Source of the DNA: Candidatus Nitrosacidococcus tergens
Lineage (GTDB): Bacteria; Pseudomonadota; Gammaproteobacteria; Nitrosococcales; Nitrosococcaceae
DNA length: 64,000 nt
Assembly (NCBI RefSeq): GCF_902810445.1
Contig: NZ_LR778175.1
Span: 752,501 to 816,500 of the forward strand
Direction of reading: 5' to 3'
The translations under genes were made by a program, and so were the position numbers. Under the pieces are notes generated by a model that worked only from the letters and a program-made list of their open reading frames with translations, made no database searches and was not told where the DNA came from. Positions 43,371 through 53,965 of this stretch are shown here, in pieces. The first letter of the stretch is position 1; the number at the start of each line of letters is the position of its first letter.

Positions 43371-46300
43371 ATGTCTTTTGTACACCTTCGACTTCATACT
43401 GAATACTCTATGGTAGATGGCTTGGTACGAATTAAACCATTAATTCAGGCTGCACTTAGAGCAAAAATGCCAGCACTTGCCATCACTGATCAAAACAATA
43501 TATTTGGAATAGTCAAATTTTATCGATCAGCATGTACCGCAGGAATAAAACCTATTATCGGAGCTGATTTCTTATTAGCTAGCCAAGAGGAAAACAATCA
43601 CTTTAGTCGCTTTACGCTATTATGCCAAAATCATGTAGGTTACCAAAACTTATCTTACTTACTCTCTCGTGCTTATCGTGAAAGGCAAGTACAAGGAACA
43701 CCCTATATACAATGGGATTGGATAAAAGATCACAATGAAGGGTTAATTGTATTATCTGGGGGTTATGAAGGAAATATAGGTCAAGCGTTATTATCGAATA
43801 ACACTAATAAAAGTAAGCAATTGCTTGCAAATTGGAGTAAGCAATTTCCCGATCGTTTTTATTTAGAGCTCCATCGCACTGGTAGAGAAAATGAAGAGCA
43901 GTATCTTCACGCAGCAGTGGATCTTGCTTTAGTTTCAGGTATTCCTGTAGTAGCTACTAATAATGTTCGATTTTTGCATCAGGATGATTTTGAAGCTCAC
44001 GAAGCGAGGATCTGTATTCATGAAGGATGGACACTCAATGATCCTCGTCGCACATACCCCTGTAGTAATCAGCAATACTTTCGTACACCATTAGAGATGG
44101 AAGCGTTATTTTCTGATCTTCCAGAAGCATTGGAGAATACGATAGAAATTGCTAAGCGATGTAATCTTGAGATCACTTTAGGTGCGAACTATCTTCCAGA
44201 TTTTCCTATTCCTGAAGAGGCGGAAACTACTGAATTGTTTCTCCAATCTGAGGCAAAAAATGGCTTAATAAAGCGGCTTAATCAGCTGTATCCCAAGCAA
44301 GAAGATCAGAGAGTCCATCAAGATCGCTACGAATCTAGACTTGCAAAGGAGCTGGCTGTGATTGAACAGATGGGCTTTGCAGGATACTTTTTAATCGTTG
44401 CTGATTTTATTCACTGGGCCAAGGAAAATAAAATTCCTGTGGGACCAGGTAGGGGATCAGGGGCAGGATCTTTAGTGGCTTATGCCCTAGGAATTACCGA
44501 TTTGGATCCTTTAGCCTTTGATCTACTTTTTGAGCGATTTCTTAATCCAGAGCGGGTTTCCTTGCCTGATTTTGACGTTGATTTTTGTATGGAACGGCGA
44601 GATAAAGTTATTGATTATGTAAGTCAACGCTATGGTCAAGATCGAGTCTCTCAAATCATTACCTATGGCAGTATGGCAGCTAAAGCAGTGGTACGGGATG
44701 TTGGGAGAGTGCTTGGCCACCCCTACGGCTTTGTAGATCAAATTGCAAAACTGATTCCATTTGATCCAAGGATGACTTTGGAAAAAGCATTAAAAGAATC
44801 TGAAGGACTGGCAGCTCGTTATCAAACAGAAGAAGAAGTCCGTTTTCTTATTGATTTAGCTAAGAAACTAGAAGGCATTACTCGCAACGCAGGAAAGCAT
44901 GCAGGAGGAATAGTCATTGCTCCAAAAAAGATCATTGAATACGTACCCGATTATTGTGAACAGGGAGCAAGTGGTGGGGTTACCCAGTTTGATAAAGATG
45001 ATCTGGAAGCGATTGGCTTAGTAAAATTTGACTTTCTTGGACTACGTACCTTAACAATCCTTGATTGGGCGCTTACTGCTATTAATCGGCAACGAAGTGC
45101 CGAAAATCTACCTTTGCTAGATCTTGCTACCTTACCTAGGGATGATAAAAAAACTTATAGTTTACTTAAGAAATGTGCAACCACAGCTATTTTTCAGTTA
45201 GAGTCTAGGGGCATTAAGGATCTTATTAAAAGGTTACAGCCAGATTGTTTTGAAGATATTATTGCATTAGTCGCATTATTTCGCCCAGGACCGCTTCAAT
45301 CCGGAATGGTTGATGATTATATTAACCGTAAGCATGGGCGAGCAAAAGTCAGTTACTTCCACCCAGATTTAGCACCAATTCTTAAACCTACCTATGGAGT
45401 CATTGTTTATCAAGAACAAGTGATGCAGATTGCCCAAGTCTTAGCAGGATATACGCTAGGTAATGCAGATTTACTGCGTCGAGCGATGGGTAAGAAAAAA
45501 CCTGAAGAAATGGCAAAGCAGCGAGAAATTTTTATTACTGGAGCAAAATCACAGAATGTAGATGAACAAATTGCAACAGATATTTTTGATTTAATGGAAA
45601 AATTTGCTGAATATGGGTTTAATAAATCCCACTCAGCTGCCTATGCATTTATTGCATATCAAACCGCTTATTTAAAAGCCCATTATCCAGCACCCTATAT
45701 GGCAGCAGTGCTTTCCTCTGATATGGATAATACAGAAAAAGTAGTTGGCTTCATAGAAGAGAGCAAGAATATGGGATTAAATATTCTTCCGCCTAATATT
45801 AATACTAGTTATTATTATTTTGAAGCACAAAATCAAACAGAGATTCGCTACGGTTTAGGAGCGATTAAAGGGGTAGGCAAAGCTGCTTTAGAAGGAATTA
45901 TAAAAGATAGAGAGCAGCATGGGGTTTATAGGGATTTATTTGATTTTTGCTCTCGGATTGATCTCAGAAAAACAAACCGACGGGTATTAGAGGTATTAAT
46001 TCAAGCAGGTGCTTTAGATATTTTTGGAAAAAATAGAGCTACTTTAGAAGCATCTTTAACCCATGCTTTATCGTTAGCAGAACAAGTATCTTATAATAAA
46101 GCTGTCGGGCAAAATGATCTATTTGGACTAAATATAATTTCTGATAAAAAAGAAGCTAACAGCTACCTAGAGATAGCACCATGGGATCAAGAAAAACAAC
46201 TTATTTTAGAGAAAAATGCTTTAGGATATTACTTAAGTGGAAATCCTATAGATAGTCACCTTTCTGAATTAAAAGAAATAACTACAGCTACACTTAGAAA

Positions 46301-46844
46301 TATTATTGGACAATCCTATTTAAAGCGAGGTCGGCAACAAGTTGTGATCGGTGGATTGATAGAATCAATCCGTATTAGCAAAGCAAGTCAAAAAGGGCGA
46401 AATGGATTTATCACCTTAAATGATCAAAGTGCTAGACTAGAAGTAAAGGTATTTGCTGAAGTATATAACTCTAATCAAAAATTGATACAACCTGATCAAA
46501 TTGTGGTGATTGAAGGAAAATCTGGATGGGATTCTTATACAGATCAAATTTCGGTTACTGCAGAGCACATTTATACGTTAGATCAGGCTCGTGAAGTATT
46601 TGCAAAGTGGTTAGAAATCAATATAGATGGTACTAAACTGAAAAGAGAATCTATTATAGAGTTAGCACAGATACTGACTCCTTTTCAGCAGCAAGAAGGA
46701 TGTCAAATCCGTATTTCTTATCATGATAACCAGATTATTGTACCGATTATTCTCGGCAAGCAATGGTATATTCGTCCAACAGAGAATCTATTATCTAATC
46801 TCAATTTACTTTCAGAAATTCAATATACTAAAGTGCATTATTAA
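43371..46844 (+). CDS. dnaE: DNA polymerase III alpha subunit
   Basis: The replicative polymerase, 1157 residues, full length. N-terminal PHP domain (FVHLRLHTEYSMVDGLVRI), then the C-family catalytic core with GPGRGSGAGSLVAYALGITD and LPDFDVDFCMERRD (catalytic aspartates), KHAGGIVIAP, YQEQVMQIAQVLAGYTLGNADLLRRAMGKK-type region (near residue 690), EKFAEYGFNKSHSAAYA, the beta-clamp motif region QNDLFG and a C-terminal OB fold. It begins the long plus-strand run of essential genes; accA follows 59 bases later. Confidence 0.98.
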   Translation: MSFVHLRLHTEYSMVDGLVRIKPLIQAALRAKMPALAITDQNNIFGIVKFYRSACTAGIKPIIGADFLLASQEENNHFSRFTLLCQNHVGYQNLSYLLSRAYRERQVQGTPYIQWDWIKDHNEGLIVLSGGYEGNIGQALLSNNTNKSKQLLANWSKQFPDRFYLELHRTGRENEEQYLHAAVDLALVSGIPVVATNNVRFLHQDDFEAHEARICIHEGWTLNDPRRTYPCSNQQYFRTPLEMEALFSDLPEALENTIEIAKRCNLEITLGANYLPDFPIPEEAETTELFLQSEAKNGLIKRLNQLYPKQEDQRVHQDRYESRLAKELAVIEQMGFAGYFLIVADFIHWAKENKIPVGPGRGSGAGSLVAYALGITDLDPLAFDLLFERFLNPERVSLPDFDVDFCMERRDKVIDYVSQRYGQDRVSQIITYGSMAAKAVVRDVGRVLGHPYGFVDQIAKLIPFDPRMTLEKALKESEGLAARYQTEEEVRFLIDLAKKLEGITRNAGKHAGGIVIAPKKIIEYVPDYCEQGASGGVTQFDKDDLEAIGLVKFDFLGLRTLTILDWALTAINRQRSAENLPLLDLATLPRDDKKTYSLLKKCATTAIFQLESRGIKDLIKRLQPDCFEDIIALVALFRPGPLQSGMVDDYINRKHGRAKVSYFHPDLAPILKPTYGVIVYQEQVMQIAQVLAGYTLGNADLLRRAMGKKKPEEMAKQREIFITGAKSQNVDEQIATDIFDLMEKFAEYGFNKSHSAAYAFIAYQTAYLKAHYPAPYMAAVLSSDMDNTEKVVGFIEESKNMGLNILPPNINTSYYYFEAQNQTEIRYGLGAIKGVGKAALEGIIKDREQHGVYRDLFDFCSRIDLRKTNRRVLEVLIQAGALDIFGKNRATLEASLTHALSLAEQVSYNKAVGQNDLFGLNIISDKKEANSYLEIAPWDQEKQLILEKNALGYYLSGNPIDSHLSELKEITTATLRNIIGQSYLKRGRQQVVIGGLIESIRISKASQKGRNGFITLNDQSARLEVKVFAEVYNSNQKLIQPDQIVVIEGKSGWDSYTDQISVTAEHIYTLDQAREVFAKWLEINIDGTKLKRESIIELAQILTPFQQQEGCQIRISYHDNQIIVPIILGKQWYIRPTENLLSNLNLLSEIQYTKVHY

Positions 46845-46903
46845 TTACAATTTACAAAAAAGATATAATCTCCATTTACTCCATAAATAGCTATTAGAAT
46901 ATT

Positions 46904-47857
46904 ATGAAAATAAGCTTTTTAGATTTTGAGCAGCCTATTGCAGAGCTTGAAGCTAAAATCGAAGAGTTAAGTTTTATTGATGATGATAAAGTAAATATCT
47001 CTGAGGAAATTAGTAAGCTAAAACATAAAAATATAGAGCTTACCCAATCCATATTCAGTAATCTGACTGATTGGCAAATTGTCCAGCTTGCAAGACATCC
47101 CCAACGTCCTTATACCTTAGATTATATTCATCATGTTTTTACCGATTTTGAAGAGCTTCATGGGGACCGTACTTTTTCTGATGATAAAGCTATTGTAGGT
47201 GGGGTTGCTCGATTAGAAGGAGAACCTGTCGTAGTAATAGGTCATCAAAAGGGACGAGATACCAAGGATAAAATTGCTCGCAATTTTGCTATGCCAAGAC
47301 CTGAGGGGTACCGAAAAGCATTGCGTTTAATGCAATTAGCGGATCAATTTAAATTACCTATCCTTACTTTTATAGATACTCCAGGTGCATATCCTGGTAT
47401 TGATGCAGAAGAGCGGGGACAAAGCGAAGCCATTGCTCGTAATCTATATGTCATGGCAGGGTTAAAAACGCCAATTATTGCTACGATTATCGGAGAAGGT
47501 GGCTCAGGGGGTGCCCTTGCTATTGGAGTAGGAGATCGTATATGTATGCTTGAATATAGTATTTATTCTGTTATTTCTCCAGAGGGATGTGCTTCTATTC
47601 TTTGGAAAAGTACAGAAAAAGCTCCAGATGCAGCAGAGACTTTAGGAGTAACTTCAAAGCGGCTTAAAGACTTGAACTTAATTGATTGTATTATTCCAGA
47701 ACCTTTAGGTGGGGCTCATAGGGATATAAAAACAATGGTAGCCCACTTAAAAACCACACTCAGTGAACAATTAGCCGAATTAAAAACATTATCCATTGAT
47801 CAATTACTTACTCAAAGGCAGGATCGGTTAAGGAATTACGGTCAGTTTCAAGGATAA
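46904..47857 (+). CDS. accA: Acetyl-CoA carboxylase carboxyltransferase subunit alpha
   Basis: Part of the carboxyltransferase that makes malonyl-CoA. Matches include FLDFEQPIAELEAKIEEL, RHPQRPYTLDYI, FEELHGDRTFSDDKAIVGG, FIDTPGAYPGIDAEERGQ and IGEGGSGGALAIGVGD. The length of 317 residues is normal. A TATAAT at 46864-46869 may be its own -10 box, though no -35 is seen. tilS follows 5 bases after the stop. Confidence 0.98.
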   Translation: MKISFLDFEQPIAELEAKIEELSFIDDDKVNISEEISKLKHKNIELTQSIFSNLTDWQIVQLARHPQRPYTLDYIHHVFTDFEELHGDRTFSDDKAIVGGVARLEGEPVVVIGHQKGRDTKDKIARNFAMPRPEGYRKALRLMQLADQFKLPILTFIDTPGAYPGIDAEERGQSEAIARNLYVMAGLKTPIIATIIGEGGSGGALAIGVGDRICMLEYSIYSVISPEGCASILWKSTEKAPDAAETLGVTSKRLKDLNLIDCIIPEPLGGAHRDIKTMVAHLKTTLSEQLAELKTLSIDQLLTQRQDRLRNYGQFQG

Positions 47858-47862
47858 GTATT

Positions 47863-49188
47863 GTGAGATTTTCCTCGCATCTGCTGTTTAAAATCTTACA
47901 AGAAACTATAGCCTCTAATATTTATAGGGTTGCCTATAGCGGCGGGCTTGACTCTCATGTATTGCTTTACGCTTTAGCACAACTACAAAAGAAATTTTCT
48001 TATATTACGGTAACTGCTTTATATATTGATCATAGATTACATCCTCGCTCTAGGGTATGGGGAGAGCATTGCCATCAAGTTTGTAATGATCTTGGAGTAC
48101 CTTGCAAAATAATAAAAATTAATGTGCAACCTGCTAAAGGACAAAGTCTTGAAGCAGTAGCTCGGGAAGCACGTTATCAAGCATTTAAAGAGGAAATACA
48201 AGAAGGTGAATGTTTGCTTACTGCACAACACCAAGACGATCAAGTAGAAACGGTATTATTACAATTATTTCGAGGTACTGGAACTGCAGGTTTAGCTGCA
48301 ATGGTATTCAGCCAATCATTTGGTAAGGGCTATTTAATTCGCCCACTTTTAAACTTTACGCAACAGGATCTAAAAGATTATGCTTACCAAAAAAATTTAA
48401 GTTGGATTGAAGATCCTAGCAACAAAAACACTGATTTCGATCGCAACTATTTACGCCATCAAATTATCCCAACTTTAAAGGCACGCTGGCCTGGATTAGG
48501 TCAAACCTTATCTCGGGTAGCGTTAAATCAAAGGGATGCTAGCACTATTTTAGAGGATCATGCCAGCAAGCATTTACAGAAAATTAAAGATAATCAATGT
48601 GGTCTTTCAGTTCGTAAATTAAAAGCCTTATCTCCACCCATCTGTCGTAATGTATTACGATATTGGTTAAAGCAACTAAATTTACCCCTACCAGATTATA
48701 CTCATTTGCAACGCATTTTAAATGAAATTCTACCTGCCACAGAAGATACTCAACCTTTGATAGCATGGACTGGAGTAGAAGTGAGACGTTATCGGGATAG
48801 GATCTATGCCCAACCTCCTATGCCTTATCATAATTCAGAAATAACGCTTTCTTGGGATGGAATAAGCCCACTTATACTACCTTCAAGTGTTGGTGGAAAA
48901 TTATCTCCGGAATTTACCTATGGGGAAGGATTAGGAATCGAATTTCTACAGGAAAATAAAATAACAGTTGCTTTTCGCCAAGGAGGAGAGAAGATATATT
49001 TAAAAAACCACCATCATAGTATTAAAAAACTCTTTCAACAGCAGGGTATTCCTCCTTGGCAAAGAGCAAGAATACCTATGGTATTTTTCAATGAAAAACT
49101 CGTTTTTGTTGCTGGTATAGGAATAGATCAAACCTTTCTTCCTAAGCCTCAGGAGAGGGGAGTAGTTATTCGTTGGCTTTCCCACTAA
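47863..49188 (+). CDS. tilS: tRNA(Ile)-lysidine synthetase TilS
   Basis: Modifies C34 of tRNA-Ile(CAU) to lysidine so that it reads AUA. The PP-loop SGGLDS is at residues 26-31, followed by ALYIDHRLHPRS, LLTAQHQDDQVETVLLQLFRGTG-type region and WIEDPSNKNTDFDRNYLRH. The C-terminal domain is present (441 residues total). The start is GTG 47863, with AAGGA 9 bases ahead. It lies between accA and pyrG. Confidence 0.96.
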   Translation: MRFSSHLLFKILQETIASNIYRVAYSGGLDSHVLLYALAQLQKKFSYITVTALYIDHRLHPRSRVWGEHCHQVCNDLGVPCKIIKINVQPAKGQSLEAVAREARYQAFKEEIQEGECLLTAQHQDDQVETVLLQLFRGTGTAGLAAMVFSQSFGKGYLIRPLLNFTQQDLKDYAYQKNLSWIEDPSNKNTDFDRNYLRHQIIPTLKARWPGLGQTLSRVALNQRDASTILEDHASKHLQKIKDNQCGLSVRKLKALSPPICRNVLRYWLKQLNLPLPDYTHLQRILNEILPATEDTQPLIAWTGVEVRRYRDRIYAQPPMPYHNSEITLSWDGISPLILPSSVGGKLSPEFTYGEGLGIEFLQENKITVAFRQGGEKIYLKNHHHSIKKLFQQQGIPPWQRARIPMVFFNEKLVFVAGIGIDQTFLPKPQERGVVIRWLSH

Positions 49189-49203
49189 TTTTATTTGTAA
49201 TCT

Positions 49204-50829
49204 ATGACTAAATTTATTTTTATTACCGGTGGCGTTGTCTCTTCCTTAGGTAAGGGAATTGCCTCAGCTTCCTTAGGTGCATTACTTGAGGCGAGAAGGT
49301 TTAAGGTCACACTCATTAAACTTGATCCCTACATTAATGTAGATCCTGGTACGATGAGTCCTTACCAGCATGGAGAGGTATTTGTTACTGAAGATGGTAC
49401 AGAAACTGACCTTGATTTAGGACATTATGAGCGCTTTGTTCGTACTAAAATGACTCGATATAATAATTATACCACCGGGCAAATTTATGAACGAGTGATT
49501 GCTAAAGAGCGCAAAGGTGATTATTTAGGCAGCACAGTTCAAGTAATCCCCCACATTACGGATGAAATTAAACGTTGTATTCATAAAGGTGCAGCAGATT
49601 CAGAAATTGCATTAGTGGAAATTGGTGGTACCGTAGGAGATATAGAATCGCTACCATTTTTAGAAGCAATTCGCCAAATGCGTATTGAATTAGGGTATCA
49701 CAATACCCTTTATATTCACTTAACTTTAATTCCCTTTATTGCTTCTGCAGGAGAACTAAAAACAAAACCTACGCAGCATTCAGTTAAAGAGCTTAGATCC
49801 ATAGGCATCCAGCCAGATATTTTAGTGTGCCGATCAGAGCATTTGCTCCCATCTCAGGAGCGACGTAAAATTGCTTTATTTACTAATGTACCTGATAAGG
49901 CAGTCATTTCGGCTGCAACCGTAGATAGCATTTATAAAGTACCTATAGAGTTATGTGAGCAAGGATTAGATAGTATTGTTGTTGATCATCTTCACTTAAG
50001 CTCAAATCCTCCAATACTTACTGAGTGGCAGCAGGTACTTTATAATTTGGATCATCCAGATAAAGAAGTCACTATTGGTTTAATAGGCAAATACGTGGAT
50101 CATAAAGAGGCCTATAAATCTCTTTCTGAGGCACTGATCCATGCTGGGATTCACACACAGACTCGTGTCCATATTACTTATTTTGATTCAGAGGATATTG
50201 AAGCTCAAGGTACTTGTCTCTCTAAATTAGATGCTATTCTAGTTCCTGGTGGGTTTGGTAAACGGGGGATTGAAGGTAAAATTGCAACTGCAAAATATGC
50301 TAGAGATCATAATATTCCCTATCTCGGCATTTGTTTAGGAATGCAAGTTGCCATTATTGAGTTTGCTCGTAACAAGGCAGGATTACCACAAGCGCATAGT
50401 ACAGAGTTTGATCAGCATACTTCAAATCCAGTGATTGCATTAGTAACCGAATGGCAGAGAGATGATGGTACTTTAGAGCAGAGAAACACGAATACCGATC
50501 TTGGGGGCACCATGCGTTTAGGTGCCTATCAATGTAAATTATTACCTAATACAAAAACCGCTACTTTGTACGGCAAAGAAGTAATTACAGAGCGACACCG
50601 TCATCGCTATGAGTTTAATAATAGTTATCGTGAGGTACTTGAGTCTTCAGGATTGATTATTTCTGGGGTTTCTTCTCAAGGAGATTTAGTAGAAATCATT
50701 GAGATTCCCAATCATCCTTGGTTTATCGCCTGTCAATTTCATCCTGAATTTATCTCCACTCCTAGGGATAGTCATCCTCTTTTTATGAGTTTTATTACAG
50801 CAGCTTTCAAAAATAGGAAAACTACTTAA
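49204..50829 (+). CDS. pyrG: CTP synthase
   Basis: Makes CTP from UTP with ATP and glutamine. The synthase part has FITGGVVSSLGKGIASASLG and KLDPYINVDPGTMSPYQHGE; the class I glutaminase part has PYLGICLGMQVAIIEF (active cysteine near residue 380) and FIACQFHPEF. At 541 residues it is full length. kdsA begins 2 bases after the stop. Confidence 0.98.
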   Translation: MTKFIFITGGVVSSLGKGIASASLGALLEARRFKVTLIKLDPYINVDPGTMSPYQHGEVFVTEDGTETDLDLGHYERFVRTKMTRYNNYTTGQIYERVIAKERKGDYLGSTVQVIPHITDEIKRCIHKGAADSEIALVEIGGTVGDIESLPFLEAIRQMRIELGYHNTLYIHLTLIPFIASAGELKTKPTQHSVKELRSIGIQPDILVCRSEHLLPSQERRKIALFTNVPDKAVISAATVDSIYKVPIELCEQGLDSIVVDHLHLSSNPPILTEWQQVLYNLDHPDKEVTIGLIGKYVDHKEAYKSLSEALIHAGIHTQTRVHITYFDSEDIEAQGTCLSKLDAILVPGGFGKRGIEGKIATAKYARDHNIPYLGICLGMQVAIIEFARNKAGLPQAHSTEFDQHTSNPVIALVTEWQRDDGTLEQRNTNTDLGGTMRLGAYQCKLLPNTKTATLYGKEVITERHRHRYEFNNSYREVLESSGLIISGVSSQGDLVEIIEIPNHPWFIACQFHPEFISTPRDSHPLFMSFITAAFKNRKTT

Positions 50830-50831
50830 CT

Positions 50832-51650
50832 ATGGATCTTTGTGGGTTTAAAGTAGGATTAGATTATCCACTACTTCTTATTGCGGGTCCTTGTGTGGTT
50901 GAAAGTGAAGAACTTGCGTTGGAAACCGCAGGAAATCTTAAAGAAATAACTACTCGACTGGGCATTTCTTTTATTTATAAATCCTCTTTTGATAAAGCAA
51001 ATCGGACTGGAGTCAATAGTTTTAGAGGATTAGGTTTTGAGCAAGGTTTAGCCATTTTAGAGAAGATAAAAAAAAATTTACAAATACCAGTACTCACTGA
51101 TGTCCACGAAGATACTCCACTATTGGAAGTAGCTTCAGTAGTCGATGTATTACAAACGCCAGCTTTTCTTTGTAGGCAAACAAACTTCATTCAAAATGTA
51201 GCTCGACAAGGATTACCGGTTAATATCAAAAAAGGTCAATTTTTAGCTCCTTGGGATATGGAATATGTAGTAGAAAAAGCAAAATCAGTAGGTAATCAGC
51301 AAATTATGGTATGTGAACGGGGAGTTTCTTTTGGCTATAATACTTTAATTTCTGATATGCGCAGCTTAGTAATTATGCGTAACACTGGATGCCCAGTAAT
51401 ATTTGATGCTACCCATTCAGTACAGCAGCCAGGAGGATTAGGGGGAAGCTCTGGCGGACAAAGTGAGTTTGTGCCTCCACTAGCTCGAGCAGCCGCTGCG
51501 GTCGGGATTGCAGGTATTTTTATGGAAACTCACCCAAACCCCAGTAAGGCGCTAAGTGATGGTCCTAATTCTGTGCCTCTAAAAGAGATGGAAGTGTTAT
51601 TAACAACTTTACAGGCTATTGATAGAACAATAAAAAACACTAATCAATAG
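50832..51650 (+). CDS. kdsA: KDO-8-phosphate synthase
   Basis: Condenses phosphoenolpyruvate with arabinose-5-phosphate for the lipopolysaccharide core sugar KDO. Matches: LLIAGPCVVESEELAL, FIYKSSFDKANRT, VLTDVHEDTPL, NIKKGQFLAPWDM, ATHSVQQPGG and FMETHPNPSKALSDGPN. 272 residues, normal. Position between pyrG and eno is conserved in gammaproteobacteria. Confidence 0.98.
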   Translation: MDLCGFKVGLDYPLLLIAGPCVVESEELALETAGNLKEITTRLGISFIYKSSFDKANRTGVNSFRGLGFEQGLAILEKIKKNLQIPVLTDVHEDTPLLEVASVVDVLQTPAFLCRQTNFIQNVARQGLPVNIKKGQFLAPWDMEYVVEKAKSVGNQQIMVCERGVSFGYNTLISDMRSLVIMRNTGCPVIFDATHSVQQPGGLGGSSGGQSEFVPPLARAAAAVGIAGIFMETHPNPSKALSDGPNSVPLKEMEVLLTTLQAIDRTIKNTNQ

Positions 51651-51687
51651 TATTTATATATTTTTTATATTAGGGAGATAGGCTTAA

Positions 51688-52962
51688 ATGAGTAAAATCA
51701 CCAAGGTTCTTGGCAGAGAGGTTCTCGATTCCCGAGGTAATCCTACAGTAGAAGCTGAAGTATTTCTTGAAACAGGGGCGGTAGGTCAAGCAATAGTACC
51801 TTCTGGTGCATCTACTGGTTCTCGAGAAGCCATAGAATTGCGGGATCAGGACCCTAAGCGCTATGGTGGTAAAGGAGTACAAAAGGCAGTTGCTCATATC
51901 AATGGAGAAATTGCTCAAAAGATTGTAGGGCAAGAAGCTAGCCAACAAGAGACGATTGATCAAGTGATGATCGAATTAGATGGCACACCTAATAAAGCTC
52001 GGTTAGGTGCTAATACGATTTTAGCAGTCTCACTAGCTACTGTTCGAGCATCTGCTCAAGAAGCAAAAAAGCCTTTATATGATTATCTAAATAAAACTGG
52101 TGCTTTTCAAATGCCAGTGCCTATGATGAATATCCTCAATGGGGGGGTACATGCAGATAACAATGTAGATATACAGGAGTTTATGATTGTACCCTTTGGG
52201 GCAAAAAACATTACCGAAGCAGTCCGTTATGGAGCTGAAGTGTTTCACTGTCTAAAAAGTATACTCCATAGCCGAGGATTAAATACCAATGCTGGGGATG
52301 AAGGAGGATTTGCTCCTGATTTACCTTCTAACGAATCGGCCATTGAAGCAATATTAGAAGCTATTATTAAAGCAGGGTATACACCTGGTCAAGATTTAGG
52401 GCTAGCGATGGATTTAGCCAGTACCGAATTTTATAAACAAGGTCATTATATCTTTGATGGTAAAGAACATACCAGTGAGGAGTTAACCCATGTACTTGAA
52501 ACTTGGGTAGGACGTTATCCTATTGTTTCTATTGAAGATGGGATGGCTGAGAATGATTGGGAAGGCTGGGCTTTACTTACTCAAGCATTAGGTCAGAAGA
52601 TCCAGTTGGTGGGAGATGATTTATTTGTTACCAATACCAAAATCTTAAAAGAAGGGATTGATAAAAATATTGCTAACTCCATTTTAATTAAAGTCAATCA
52701 AATTGGCACTTTGACTGAAACTCTAGCCGCTATTCATATGGCAAAAGATGCCAAGTATACTACAGTGATTTCTCATCGTTCTGGAGAAACGGAAGATACT
52801 TTTATCGCAGACTTAGCTGTGGCTACCTGTAGCGGTCAAATTAAAACTGGCTCTTTATCTCGCACTGATCGGGTAGCTAAATATAATCAACTTATTCGTA
52901 TTGAAGAAGCTTTAGGAAACAGAGCTACTTTCCTTAGGCATAAAATATTTACCAGATCATAG
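51688..52962 (+). CDS. eno: Enolase
   Basis: Interconverts 2-phosphoglycerate and phosphoenolpyruvate. Seen: REVLDSRGNPTVEAEV, VPSGASTGSREAIELRD, GDEGGFAPDLPSNE, VSIEDGMAENDWEGW, LVGDDLFVTN, LIKVNQIGTLTETL and VISHRSGETEDTFIADLAVA. 424 residues. ATG 51688 follows AGGGAGA. The supply of phosphoenolpyruvate fits its place beside kdsA. Confidence 0.98.
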   Translation: MSKITKVLGREVLDSRGNPTVEAEVFLETGAVGQAIVPSGASTGSREAIELRDQDPKRYGGKGVQKAVAHINGEIAQKIVGQEASQQETIDQVMIELDGTPNKARLGANTILAVSLATVRASAQEAKKPLYDYLNKTGAFQMPVPMMNILNGGVHADNNVDIQEFMIVPFGAKNITEAVRYGAEVFHCLKSILHSRGLNTNAGDEGGFAPDLPSNESAIEAILEAIIKAGYTPGQDLGLAMDLASTEFYKQGHYIFDGKEHTSEELTHVLETWVGRYPIVSIEDGMAENDWEGWALLTQALGQKIQLVGDDLFVTNTKILKEGIDKNIANSILIKVNQIGTLTETLAAIHMAKDAKYTTVISHRSGETEDTFIADLAVATCSGQIKTGSLSRTDRVAKYNQLIRIEEALGNRATFLRHKIFTRS

Positions 52963-52987
52963 CTCATATGAATTCTTCTATTATCTT

Positions 52988-53263
52988 GTGCGATTTATTG
53001 TATTACTTATTTTATTAGGATTATTAATATCACTTCAATATAGTATATGGATAAAGCCTAATGGTCTTAAAGAATTGCAGCGTCTAAATCGAATTATTGC
53101 ACAACAACAGGAAGAAAACCAAGGGCTTTTGGAACGTAATCAATTTCTAAATGCTGAAGTGCAAGATTTAAAAAATGGGCTAGAAGCTATAGAAGAACGG
53201 GCAAGAAGTGAGCTAGGGATGATTAAAAAAAATGAAACGTTTTTTCAAGTTATTGAAAAATGA
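52988..53263 (+). CDS. ftsB: Cell division protein FtsB
   Basis: A 91-residue bitopic protein with one membrane helix (about 2-20) and a periplasmic coiled coil (LQRLNRIIAQQQEENQGLLE), ending in the family signature EERARSELGMIKKNETFF. It joins FtsL and FtsQ in the divisome. The start is GTG 52988. The stop overlaps the ispD start (ATGA). Confidence 0.94.
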   Translation: MRFIVLLILLGLLISLQYSIWIKPNGLKELQRLNRIIAQQQEENQGLLERNQFLNAEVQDLKNGLEAIEERARSELGMIKKNETFFQVIEK

Positions 53264-53952
53264 TCTCTCCTAATTATTGGGTGGTTATTCCTGCTGCAGG
53301 AATAGGAAAGCGAATGGGTAACCAAATTCCTAAGCAATACCTCCCTCTTTTAGGAAAAACTGTAATTGAGCATACCATCAATGTATTTTTGGATTACCCG
53401 GCTATTCAAGGAATTATAGTGGCTACTTCTGATGAAGATTCTTGGTGGTCACAGTATTTCCCTGAGCAGCACCCAAAAATTACAAGGGTTGCAGGAGGCA
53501 AAGAACGCTGTCACTCCGTACTTAATAGTTTGGTGTATTTGCAGACATTAGCAAATCCAGAAGATTGGGTTTTAGTTCATGATGCAGCCCGACCTTGCTT
53601 GCAACAAATGGATTTAAATTTATTGATTGAAACTCTAGATAGCCATTCCGTAGGTGGATTACTCGCATTACCAGTAAGTGATACCTTAAAACGAGGTAGC
53701 AATCAAAGAGAAGTAGTAACTACTGTGAGTCGGGAAAATTTATGGCGAGCACTCACCCCCCAAATGTTTCGATGCAAAAAGCTCTATGATGCACTAGTCA
53801 GTGCAATTAATCATGGTAACTACGTTACTGATGAAGCTAGTGCTATGGAGCAGGCGGGGTATACTCCTTATTTAGTAGAAGGGCATGGAAGTAATATTAA
53901 AATTACTCATCCTCAAGATCTTATCCAAGCAGAATTTTTTTTAAATAGATAG
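53260..53952 (+). CDS. ispD: 2-C-methyl-D-erythritol 4-phosphate cytidylyltransferase
   Basis: Third step of the MEP isoprenoid pathway. Nucleotide-binding VIPAAGIGKRMGNQIPKQYL, then VAGGKERCHSVLNSL and VLVHDAARPCL are all present. 230 residues. Translationally coupled to ftsB; ispF follows after 13 bases. The pathway provides precursors for hopanoids and for polyprenyl carriers, both represented in this window. Confidence 0.97.
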   Translation: MISPNYWVVIPAAGIGKRMGNQIPKQYLPLLGKTVIEHTINVFLDYPAIQGIIVATSDEDSWWSQYFPEQHPKITRVAGGKERCHSVLNSLVYLQTLANPEDWVLVHDAARPCLQQMDLNLLIETLDSHSVGGLLALPVSDTLKRGSNQREVVTTVSRENLWRALTPQMFRCKKLYDALVSAINHGNYVTDEASAMEQAGYTPYLVEGHGSNIKITHPQDLIQAEFFLNR

Positions 53953-53965
53953 GAGTAGCAAAAAA

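Noticed and set aside
46864..46869. TATAAT as a promoter for accA
   Set aside because: The hexamer is perfect but no -35 element lies 16-18 bases upstream; in AT-rich sequence this can occur by chance.
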